Shown here piece after piece: positions 8,400 to 13,742 of a stretch of DNA of 13,742 nt (positions within the stretch are counted from its first letter, which is position 1; each line of letters opens with the position of its first letter). The translations under genes and the position numbers were made by a program. The stretch spans positions 1 through 13,742 of the forward strand of contig OMSZ01000175.1 in NCBI GenBank assembly GCA_900313855.1, written 5' to 3'. Under the pieces are notes generated by a model. It saw only the letters and a program-made list of their open reading frames with translations, was not told the origin of the DNA and did no database searches. This DNA is from an uncultured Eubacteriales bacterium. Lineage in GTDB: Bacteria; Bacillota; Clostridia; Lachnospirales; Lachnospiraceae.

Positions 8400-8460
8400 G
8401 ACACAACAGACAAAAGCCACGTATTATAATTAAATAAGTGGAATATCTGTCTGTTGTGTC
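8400..8460. repeat. Perfect 13-bp inverted repeat flanking the operon promoter
   Basis: GACACAACAGACA at 8400-8412 is the exact reverse complement of TGTCTGTTGTGTC at 8448-8460. The arms are separated by 35 bp, centre to centre 48 bp, and the TATAAT box lies between them. One arm covers the -35 region and the other covers about +4 to +16, as expected for an operator pair. A long-loop hairpin or the ends of a dispersed repeat are alternatives. Confidence 0.8.
8423..8451 (-). promoter_or_regulatory. Candidate promoter of the c-di-GMP/phosphorelay operon
   Basis: A consensus TATAAT lies at 8428-8423 on the minus strand. At 17-bp spacing the -35 position is GACAGA (8451-8446), a weak match. Predicted transcription start near 8416 gives a leader of about 70 nt before the ATG at 8347. 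The -35 region and the first transcribed bases both fall in arms of the inverted repeat listed separately. Confidence 0.55.
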
Positions 8461-8528
8461 ATGCTACGCATACTCCGACCCAAAAGCTCTGCTTTATAGA
8501 CCGGCATGGTTTATTAACACATTGATTA

Positions 8529-10490
8529 TTAGCGGATCTCTGCACCGTGCGGCATTGCTTCCTCGGTAGTAACAATCGAAAGCTTGCCCTCGGCATCCTC
8601 TGCACAGAGGATCATTCCCTGGGACTCAACGCCCGCAAGCTTAGCCGGCTTTAAGTTGGTAACAACAACAACCTTCTTACCGACCATATCCTCAGGTGAG
8701 AACTGACTCTTGATTCCTGATACTATCTGCCTTACTTCACTTCCTATCTTAACCTTAGAGCAAAGCAGCTTCTTTGACTTAGGCACCTCTTCGCAGGCTA
8801 TGACCTCACCTACCTGAAGCTGAATCTTATCAAAATCGTCTATCGAAATCTCCGGTTTCTTCTCTGCTATATCAATACCCGGATTGTCGTCAACCGGCTC
8901 CGGTTCCGGTTCAGGTTCAGGCTGCATCTCCTCAACCTTCTTCATAACCTCTTCAAGATCAAGTCTTGCAAAAAGTATCTCAGGTGAATCCGTAACCTTG
9001 GTACCTGATTTGTAACCTCCAAAACGTACAAGGTCATTGACCTTACGCTTTGGCGAATTAAGCTGTGCAAGGATCTTCTCAGAAGTCTCAGGCATATACG
9101 GCTCAAGAAGTGTTGCGCCAATAACAATACTCTCAACAAGGTTGTAGAGTACGGTTGCCAATCTGTCCTTCTTGTCCTCTTCCTTGGCAAGTGCCCATGG
9201 CATAGTCTCATCAATATATTTGTTACATCTCTTAAAGAGATTGAATATCTCTGTAATAGCTTCAGCTACGCGAAGTCTGTCCATGGCATTAGACACACGA
9301 AGTCTCGTATCTAAGGCATAATCAATAAGCTCCTTATCAACGTCCTCAACAACCTTCTTGTTGTTAACCTCACCGTCAAAATACTTATTAGTCATTGATA
9401 CGGTACGGTTTACCAGATTGCCAAGAGTATTGGCAAGATCTGAATTCAGGCGCTCAACCATGAGCTCCCATGAGATGACTCCGTCATTTTCAAACGGCAT
9501 CTCGTGAAGTACAAAGTACCTTACAGCATCAACTCCGAAAAGCTCTACAAGATCATCTGCATAGATAACGTTACCCTTTGATTTGCTCATCTTGCCATCG
9601 CTTTGAAGAAGCCATGGGTGTCCGAATATCTGCTTTGGAAGATCTACTCCCAATGCCATAAGCATTATCGGCCAATAAATTGTATGGAAACGAAGAATAT
9701 CCTTTCCGATCAAATGAAGATCTGCAGGCCAGTATTTCTCAAATAATCTGTCGCTTCTTCCGTCAACATCATATCCCAAACCGGTTATATAGTTAGAAAG
9801 TGCATCGATCCAGACATACACAACATGTCCCGGATCAAAATCAACAGGAATTCCCCACTTAAACGAGGTACGCGATACACAAAGATCCTGAAGTCCCGGT
9901 TTCAGGAAATTATTCATCATCTCGTTCTTTCTCGACTCAGGCTGTATGAACAATGGATGCTGCTCGATATATTTTATAAGACGTCCGCCGTATTTACTCA
10001 TCTTGAAGAAATATGCTTCCTCTTTTGCAGGCTGAACCTCTCTTCCGCAGTCCGGACATTTACCATCAACTAACTGTGACTCTGTGAAAAATGATTCACA
10101 TGGAGTACAATAAAGTCCTTCATACTCGCCTTTGTAAATGTCACCCTTGTCGTACAGCTTCTTGAATATCTTCTGTACCTGTTTCTCGTGTTCCTCATCT
10201 GTGGTACGAATGAACTTATCATATGAGGTGTTCATCAGATCCCAGATCCTCTTGATCTCTCCCGCAGTGTCATCAACGAATTCCTTCGGAGTTACGCCTT
10301 TCTCCTGCGCTTTCAATTCGATCTTTTGTCCATGTTCGTCAGTTCCTGTCTGGAATCTGACATCAAAACCTACGAACCTCTTATACCTTGCAATACTGTC
10401 TGCAAGAACGATCTCGTAGGTATTACCAATATGCGGTTTCCCTGATGTGTAGGCTATCGCAGTGGTAATGTAATACGGTTTCTTAGCCAT
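8529..10490 (-). CDS. metG: Methionyl-tRNA synthetase
   Basis: 653 residues. It charges initiator and elongator tRNA(Met) with methionine in the cytoplasm. The class I signature is PHIGN at 19-23 and the second signature KMSKS at 300-304. A zinc knuckle is formed by C128, C131, C145 and C148, the four-cysteine type. WIDALSNYITG at 227-237 is typical of the catalytic domain. An alpha-helical anticodon-binding region spans about 345-510. The C-terminal domain (about 550-653) is a Trbp111-like OB-fold tRNA-binding module, common in bacterial MetG. It is joined by an acidic linker containing PEPEPEPEP at 524-532. The start at 10490 has AAGGAGGAG about 8 nt upstream. The gene stands alone between a terminated chemoreceptor gene and a promoter-bearing gap. 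No T-box or S-box leader is visible in its 128-bp upstream region. Length and motifs are normal for the family. Confidence 0.98.
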   Translation of the reverse strand: MAKKPYYITTAIAYTSGKPHIGNTYEIVLADSIARYKRFVGFDVRFQTGTDEHGQKIELKAQEKGVTPKEFVDDTAGEIKRIWDLMNTSYDKFIRTTDEEHEKQVQKIFKKLYDKGDIYKGEYEGLYCTPCESFFTESQLVDGKCPDCGREVQPAKEEAYFFKMSKYGGRLIKYIEQHPLFIQPESRKNEMMNNFLKPGLQDLCVSRTSFKWGIPVDFDPGHVVYVWIDALSNYITGLGYDVDGRSDRLFEKYWPADLHLIGKDILRFHTIYWPIMLMALGVDLPKQIFGHPWLLQSDGKMSKSKGNVIYADDLVELFGVDAVRYFVLHEMPFENDGVISWELMVERLNSDLANTLGNLVNRTVSMTNKYFDGEVNNKKVVEDVDKELIDYALDTRLRVSNAMDRLRVAEAITEIFNLFKRCNKYIDETMPWALAKEEDKKDRLATVLYNLVESIVIGATLLEPYMPETSEKILAQLNSPKRKVNDLVRFGGYKSGTKVTDSPEILFARLDLEEVMKKVEEMQPEPEPEPEPVDDNPGIDIAEKKPEISIDDFDKIQLQVGEVIACEEVPKSKKLLCSKVKIGSEVRQIVSGIKSQFSPEDMVGKKVVVVTNLKPAKLAGVESQGMILCAEDAEGKLSIVTTEEAMPHGAEIR

Positions 10491-10509
10491 TTCTTTCTCC
10501 TCCTTATTA

Positions 10510-10529
10510 TCCGAATGAAAGATTTCGGA
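10510..10529 (-). repeat. Short inverted repeat in the metG leader
   Basis: TCCGAA and TTCGGA form a perfect 6-bp stem around an 8-nt loop. The stem ends about 7 nt before the AAGGAGG ribosome site of metG. It could be a small leader hairpin or a protein-binding site; nothing more can be said. Confidence 0.4.
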
Positions 10530-10537
10530 GTTATATA
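10530..10537 (-). promoter_or_regulatory. Possible -10 region of metG
   Basis: An AT-rich TATATAAC on the minus strand is the only -10-like sequence between the upstream hairpin and the metG start. No convincing -35 hexamer is found at 16-18 bp, so the promoter is tentative. Confidence 0.3.
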
Positions 10538-10548
10538 TGATAAAATGA

Positions 10549-10586
10549 GCAAAGGTACGTCATGCTTGCATGAAACGTACTTTTGC
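10549..10586. repeat. Long hairpin between the chemoreceptor and metG genes
   Basis: GCAAAGGTACGT (10549-10560) pairs with ACGTACTTTTGC (10575-10586). Twelve pairs form with one G-T wobble in plus-strand RNA and one A-C mismatch in minus-strand RNA. An inner CATG/CATG stem adds to it, with a 2-nt bulge. There is no clean T-run on the minus side, so it may be a backup terminator for the receptor gene, a bidirectional structure or a dispersed palindrome. Confidence 0.6.
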
Positions 10587-10587
10587 G

Positions 10588-10617
10588 AAAAAACACACGG
10601 AGCCGCCAGGCGACGTG
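10588..10617 (-). terminator. Rho-independent terminator of the chemoreceptor gene
   Basis: Directly after the TAA stop, CACG (10617-10614) pairs with CGTG (10599-10596). Inside, GCC-TGGC-GGC forms a short stem with a tetraloop, the two stems being separated by a 2x2 mismatch. It is followed by TG and six T (10593-10588). The stem is imperfect, but position and T-run are right. Confidence 0.55.
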
Positions 10618-10618
10618 A

Positions 10619-12610
10619 TTAAATGTGGAAACTTCCCACAATTTCCTGAAGTGAATCTATGCTTTCAAGCACCTCTCTGGTCTCAACGGAAACATTGTCG
10701 CTCGTAGAGGTAATGCTTTGCAGATTGTCATTGATAGCATGAACAGCATTGTTAAGCTCTTCCTGTGATCTGCTTATAGCCGCTAATACTCCATTTATCT
10801 CATTCACGGAACCATCAAGCTCTTTAGCACTCTTACCGAGGGATTCGCTGATATCTCCGTAATAACCTGCATCCTCCATATAGTTGCGGGCAAGTGTCTC
10901 AAGATTGTCATAATCATTAAGCACAACATCCGTAAGGAAGTTAAGAATCTCATTGCTGGCAGCAGTAAGATCTCTTACACTTTCCGTAACCTTGTTGGTC
11001 AGTTCGTTAACCTTGGTTATTTCACTGCTGGTAGTGGTACTTAAGTTGTTGATCTCATCAGCAACTACCGCAAATCCTCTACCCGCTTCACCTGCTCTTG
11101 CCGCCTCAATTGATGCATTTAATGCAAGCAGATTGGTCTGACTGGCAATATTGCTTATGGCATTTGACACATCAACGATCTGCTCTATTACCTTAACGCC
11201 CTCAATTGCACGCAGAAGCTTGTCTCTTGAATCATGAGTTACGGAAACGGCATTCTGCTTGTTCTCTAAGAATGCAGGAACCAACGCCTCAACCCTCTCA
11301 ATGATCTCCTTAGCACGGTTGTTCATTTCCGTTGTATCCTTTGAAAGCTCATCAACAGCCGAAGTAACAATACTGCAGGTATTATCTATATCCCTTATAC
11401 TGTCTGACTGGGAATCGATATTATCTCCCGTATCCTGCACAGCAGAAGTTATCTCCGAAATATTATTATTGATCGCAGAAATATGATTACTTGTATCAGA
11501 CATCTTGTCTCTGATAAGAGAAGATTCATCTCTGGTCTTATGAATAGTATCAATAAACTGTGTCTCTAACTCGCCGATAAGATAGTTGATCTCTTCAACC
11601 TCGGACGTATGGCTATTTACACCATTCTCGCCGATGATCTTCTCCCTGATAAATGCCTTCATACTCTCTAAAGGCTTTAACTGCTTTGCAATAAGATTTG
11701 ACATTACCTGGAAGGTAAGTAAGAGAGCAATTATAACAATTATGAATGATATGAGCATAGTCTTATATATATTGCTCATCGCATTCTTTTTCGGAGTTAC
11801 CATACCAAGGATCCAGTTAGATCCCGATATAACATCTGTCGCGAAATAGTTCTTTTCCCCATCATAATCCTTAGCTTCAATAACAGCCTTCGCAGGCTCT
11901 GAGATAATCGAAGCAATATCAGGAATTGCAGAAGCCATTGTAACGAGCTTGTCATCGCCCGGCATGAATTCAGCATTCTCATGTATAACTATATTGCCCG
12001 AAGCATCAACTAAAAATGCATACTCACCCTCTTCATAAGGTATATTGTTAACTATATCTGTAATCGTATCAAGCGTAAAATCGGCACCGACAACTCCCAC
12101 TAAGTTTCCGTCCCTGTATACCGGTGTTGCAACAGTTATGCATATTCCACCGATAAGAACGTCCATATACGGATCAGTAACTATCGTAGTCTTTGCTTCG
12201 GCAGCAGCCTTATACCAGCCTCTCTGAGTAGGATCGTAGCCTTCCGGTGTCTCTGCGTTAGGATCCATCTGTACGAAAAGCTTATCCTCTGTACCATAGT
12301 AAAGATTCAAGAGCTCGTCCCTGCCTGCCGCATGTGTACTTATGATAGTCTGTAAATGCGCCTGATCAGATTCATCAAGCGACAGAGCCTCAATGCTCCT
12401 ACCCGTTCCTTTGTTAAGGCCCATCTCCATCTCTATCCATGCATTGATAGAGCTTGCATATCTACCAACCTTTTGCTGGGTTGAAGTCTTCTTCTCATTA
12501 GTAAGATTCTTTCCTGTCAACGTGATAATAGTCGCACACGAAACCGCCATAGCAACTATTACTATTCGTATAACCGCCATGGTCAATCTTCTCTTTATAG
12601 TCTTTTGCAT
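10619..12610 (-). CDS. Methyl-accepting chemotaxis protein with dCache amino-acid sensor
   Basis: 663 residues. A membrane helix at about 11-33 and another at about 284-305 bracket a double-Cache extracytoplasmic sensor. The sensor carries Y125, R130, W132, Y133, Y148 and D177. Their spacing is identical to the dCache amino-acid motif known from Pseudomonas PctA (Y121, R126, W128, Y129, Y144, D173), so an amino-acid ligand is predicted. A HAMP-like linker follows, then a long coiled coil whose conserved tip (about 486-515, with [21 protein letters not shown]) contacts CheA and CheW. The signalling region is roughly symmetrical around the tip, about 150 residues per arm, and there is no CheR-binding pentapeptide at the C-terminus. 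The start is placed at 12610, not the in-frame ATG at 12655, because GGAGGAGGG lies 7 nt upstream of it. No che genes lie in the window, so the receptor probably serves a chemotaxis cluster elsewhere. Confidence 0.95.
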   Translation of the reverse strand: MQKTIKRRLTMAVIRIVIVAMAVSCATIITLTGKNLTNEKKTSTQQKVGRYASSINAWIEMEMGLNKGTGRSIEALSLDESDQAHLQTIISTHAAGRDELLNLYYGTEDKLFVQMDPNAETPEGYDPTQRGWYKAAAEAKTTIVTDPYMDVLIGGICITVATPVYRDGNLVGVVGADFTLDTITDIVNNIPYEEGEYAFLVDASGNIVIHENAEFMPGDDKLVTMASAIPDIASIISEPAKAVIEAKDYDGEKNYFATDVISGSNWILGMVTPKKNAMSNIYKTMLISFIIVIIALLLTFQVMSNLIAKQLKPLESMKAFIREKIIGENGVNSHTSEVEEINYLIGELETQFIDTIHKTRDESSLIRDKMSDTSNHISAINNNISEITSAVQDTGDNIDSQSDSIRDIDNTCSIVTSAVDELSKDTTEMNNRAKEIIERVEALVPAFLENKQNAVSVTHDSRDKLLRAIEGVKVIEQIVDVSNAISNIASQTNLLALNASIEAARAGEAGRGFAVVADEINNLSTTTSSEITKVNELTNKVTESVRDLTAASNEILNFLTDVVLNDYDNLETLARNYMEDAGYYGDISESLGKSAKELDGSVNEINGVLAAISRSQEELNNAVHAINDNLQSITSTSDNVSVETREVLESIDSLQEIVGSFHI

Positions 12611-12617
12611 CTTGGCA

Positions 12618-12626
12618 CCCTCCTCC
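12618..12626 (-). promoter_or_regulatory. Ribosome binding site that decides the chemoreceptor start
   Basis: GGAGGAGGG on the minus strand lies 7 nt before the ATG at 12610. It falls inside the reading frame if the upstream in-frame ATG (12655) were used. That upstream ATG has no such site and lies at or before the predicted transcript start of the proximal promoter. Confidence 0.75.
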
Positions 12627-12646
12627 AAAAGATAAAACATGAAGAT

Positions 12647-12675
12647 ATTATACATTATTATTTGTCAAAAATAAA
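12647..12675 (-). promoter_or_regulatory. Candidate proximal promoter of the chemoreceptor gene
   Basis: TATAAT lies at 12652-12647, giving a start near 12640 and a leader of about 30 nt. At 17-bp spacing the -35 is only TTTATT. A perfect TTGACA is present at 12668-12663 but sits 10 bp from this box, too close to pair with it. No sigma-28-type motagenesis promoter pattern (TAAA with GCCGATAA) is seen. Confidence 0.45.
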
Positions 12676-12702
12676 GACAATTTCTAAGTATTATCAACAA
12701 AC

Positions 12703-12731
12703 ATTATATGGTGTCTGATATCGAGTCTGAT
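12703..12731 (-). promoter_or_regulatory. Candidate distal promoter of the chemoreceptor gene
   Basis: A second TATAAT lies at 12708-12703. Its expected -35 position (12731-12726, ATCAGA) is non-consensus and lies inside the direct repeat, the arrangement expected if an activator replaces the -35 contact. Confidence 0.4.
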
Positions 12732-12734
12732 ATC
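12711..12734. repeat. Two 12-bp direct repeats upstream of the chemoreceptor gene
   Basis: On the minus strand the units are GATATCAGACTC (12734-12723) and GATATCAGACAC (12722-12711), 11 of 12 bases identical and directly adjacent. Each contains the palindrome GATATC. They lie next to the distal TATAAT and about 100 bp upstream of the start codon, so they are a candidate regulator-binding site. Confidence 0.7.
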
Positions 12735-12761
12735 AATCCGTGCATCATCAGTTTTTCCGGA

Positions 12762-13589
12762 TCACAAGGTTTCATTCATGCTTCCGGTGCGATATCCCAA
12801 AACATCCAAAGAAACATAGGCAAAGCCAATCTCTTTAAATGCTTTATAAACCTTAAGCCTTATCCCTTCTTCCATAAACCGCGGAAATTCCGCCGGTTCA
12901 AGCTCAATTCTTGCTACATTTCCATGAATGCGAACCCGCAGCTGATGAAATCCAAGATCAAGCAACATTTGCTCCGCCTTATCCACCATTTCAAGCTTCT
13001 TTTCCGTAATTTCCTCACCATAAGGAAACCTGCTTGAAAGACACGCAAAGGACTGCTTATTCCATGTACACAGTCCTAAATATTCCGACAATATGCGTAT
13101 CTGGCCCTTCGTAAAACCTATGTGTCTTAACGGACTTTTAATGTTCATTTCTTCTACCGCCAAAAGTCCCGGTCTGTAATCACCGTTATCATCAAGATTA
13201 GATCCCTCGGCAATCTCTTTGATACCTTCCCTATCAGAAATATCACGCAGCTTTTTAAAAAGCTCTTTCTTACAAAGATAACAACGGTTCTTAGGATTGT
13301 GCGAGAAGCCTTCGATCTTAAGCTCTTCGGTCTTTACTATCACCTGCCGTATTCCGTGCTCCTCACAAAATGCTTTTGCTTCCTCAAGCTCCCTTATAGG
13401 AAACGAGCACGAGGATGCCGTTATCGCCAACACCTTATCACCAAGCGCTTCTTTTGCAGCATACAAAAGAAATGTAGAATCAACTCCGCTTGAAAATGCA
13501 ACCGACACACTATCAAGAGAGTGAAGATACTCCTTTAATTCTTCGTATTTGTTCAACAATTCTTCGTCAAGCTTTTCTTTATCTCTCAT
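12762..13589 (-). CDS. larE: LarE-family ATP-dependent sulfur transferase (PP-loop)
   Basis: 275 residues, normal for the family. LarE adenylates a carboxylate of pyridinium-3,5-biscarboxylate mononucleotide and inserts sulfur while making the nickel-pincer cofactor of lactate racemase and related enzymes. The PP-loop reads SSGVDS at 33-38, a variant of SGGxDS. EGSNLDD at 128-134, YRPG at 138-141 and SSRFPYG at 185-191 are family motifs. Cysteines C103 and C106 (RCYLCK) plus C183 (FACLSSR) are present. By memory of the Lactobacillus plantarum protein, its sacrificial Cys176 aligns one residue before C183, so this protein resembles the cluster-binding rather than the sacrificial type. The start at 13589 has AGGAGG about 6 nt upstream. 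No larA, larB or larC lies in the window. A transcript of its own is likely, from the extended -10 promoter upstream. No clear terminator follows the stop. Confidence 0.88.
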   Translation of the reverse strand: MRDKEKLDEELLNKYEELKEYLHSLDSVSVAFSSGVDSTFLLYAAKEALGDKVLAITASSCSFPIRELEEAKAFCEEHGIRQVIVKTEELKIEGFSHNPKNRCYLCKKELFKKLRDISDREGIKEIAEGSNLDDNGDYRPGLLAVEEMNIKSPLRHIGFTKGQIRILSEYLGLCTWNKQSFACLSSRFPYGEEITEKKLEMVDKAEQMLLDLGFHQLRVRIHGNVARIELEPAEFPRFMEEGIRLKVYKAFKEIGFAYVSLDVLGYRTGSMNETL

Positions 13590-13651
13590 TATCGCCCTCC
13601 TGTCACTATATAATCATTAATTACGACTACGTTTATAGACTATTATTAGGA

Positions 13652-13660
13652 ATTATACCA
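13652..13660 (-). promoter_or_regulatory. Extended -10 promoter of larE
   Basis: The minus strand reads TGGTATAAT (13660-13652), an extended -10 (TGn then TATAAT). The 17-bp-spaced -35 is CGCATT, not consensus, and lies across the tandem repeat. Predicted start near 13645 gives a leader of about 55 nt. Confidence 0.65.
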
Positions 13661-13666
13661 CACAAG

Positions 13667-13688
13667 GCGTAACAAATGCGTAACAAAT
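13667..13688. repeat. 11-bp tandem repeat at the larE promoter
   Basis: GCGTAACAAAT occurs twice in direct succession on the plus strand (13667-13677 and 13678-13688), so ATTTGTTACGC twice on the minus strand. The period equals about one helical turn, and the pair straddles the -35 position, as expected for a regulator binding one DNA face. Confidence 0.75.
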
Positions 13689-13742
13689 CGTTGCAGCATG
13701 GAGGATTTGATAGAACCGGCATCTTTTGATTGACAACGCAAA
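13689..13742. other. Right window edge, unassigned
   Basis: Nothing certain is seen. A TTGACA at 13730-13735 on the plus strand could be the -35 of a divergent promoter whose -10 lies outside. All three minus-strand frames are open from the edge to stops between the -10 box and about 13630, so the tail of an upstream minus-strand gene cannot be excluded. Confidence 0.3.

Noticed and set aside
8226..8420. 64-codon minus-strand frame over the start of the phosphodiesterase gene
   Set aside because: It would begin near the predicted transcription start, read through the real ribosome site and overlap the true gene out of frame; it has no ribosome site of its own.
8348..8422. c-di-GMP riboswitch in the leader of the signalling operon
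   Set aside because: The leader of about 70 nt is too short and lacks the conserved GEMM core; only an inverted-repeat arm and a ribosome site are visible.
8483..8499. AAAGC/GCTTT hairpin as the metG terminator
   Set aside because: The stem is only 5 AT-rich pairs with a 3-nt loop and a short T-run; too weak to call.
10491..10618. T-box or S-box leader for metG
   Set aside because: The region is 128 bp, partly occupied by the upstream terminator, and shows no T-box sequence or S-box core.
12708..13037. 109-codon plus-strand frame antisense to larE
   Set aside because: Shadow of larE; the real frame has PP-loop and SSRFPYG motifs and a ribosome site.

Overview
The window is a low-to-moderate GC stretch whose genes all lie on the minus strand. 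Strong AGGAGG-type ribosome binding sites, TATAAT boxes, a zinc-type MetG with a C-terminal tRNA-binding domain, a dCache chemoreceptor, hybrid kinases and many EAL proteins suggest a motile anaerobic Clostridia member. Lachnospiraceae (Butyrivibrio/Roseburia/Lachnospira-like) is the likeliest group; this is inference from protein style, not a database match.

Layout in transcription order (high to low coordinate). (1) A larE-family sulfur-insertion gene (13589-12762) has its own extended -10 promoter overlapped by an 11-bp tandem repeat. (2) A 151-bp gap holds two candidate promoters and a 12-bp-period direct repeat. It precedes a methyl-accepting chemotaxis receptor (12610-10619) whose dCache sensor carries every residue of the amino-acid-binding motif at the reference spacing. 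(3) A terminator and a long hairpin separate this from metG (10490-8529). (4) A 181-bp gap holds a promoter flanked by a perfect 13-bp inverted repeat. (5) From that promoter runs a tightly packed signalling operon to the left edge: a Cache-GGDEF*-EAL phosphodiesterase with an intact EAL site (8347-6452); a 1254-residue hybrid histidine kinase with a degenerate GGDEF-EAL pair between its membrane domain and kinase core, ending in REC and Hpt (6420-2656); a membrane GGDEF*-EAL* protein collinear without net gaps with the first 640 residues of that kinase (2654-732); and a response regulator with one degenerate and one canonical receiver domain, cut by the window edge (713 to below 1). (* = degenerate.)

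The operon is the most interesting part. It pairs one apparently active c-di-GMP phosphodiesterase with two related membrane proteins whose EAL sites lack the catalytic base, and one of these has gained a phosphorelay. No intact GGDEF active site is present. A reasonable reading is a module that couples c-di-GMP status or an unknown membrane signal to a His-Asp-His-Asp relay ending on the small response regulator. The three intergenic regions upstream of larE, the chemoreceptor and the operon each have repeats placed around the promoter, suggesting dedicated regulators. No mobile element, tRNA, rRNA, CRISPR array or riboswitch was recognised. No stretch above 300 bases lacks a gene.
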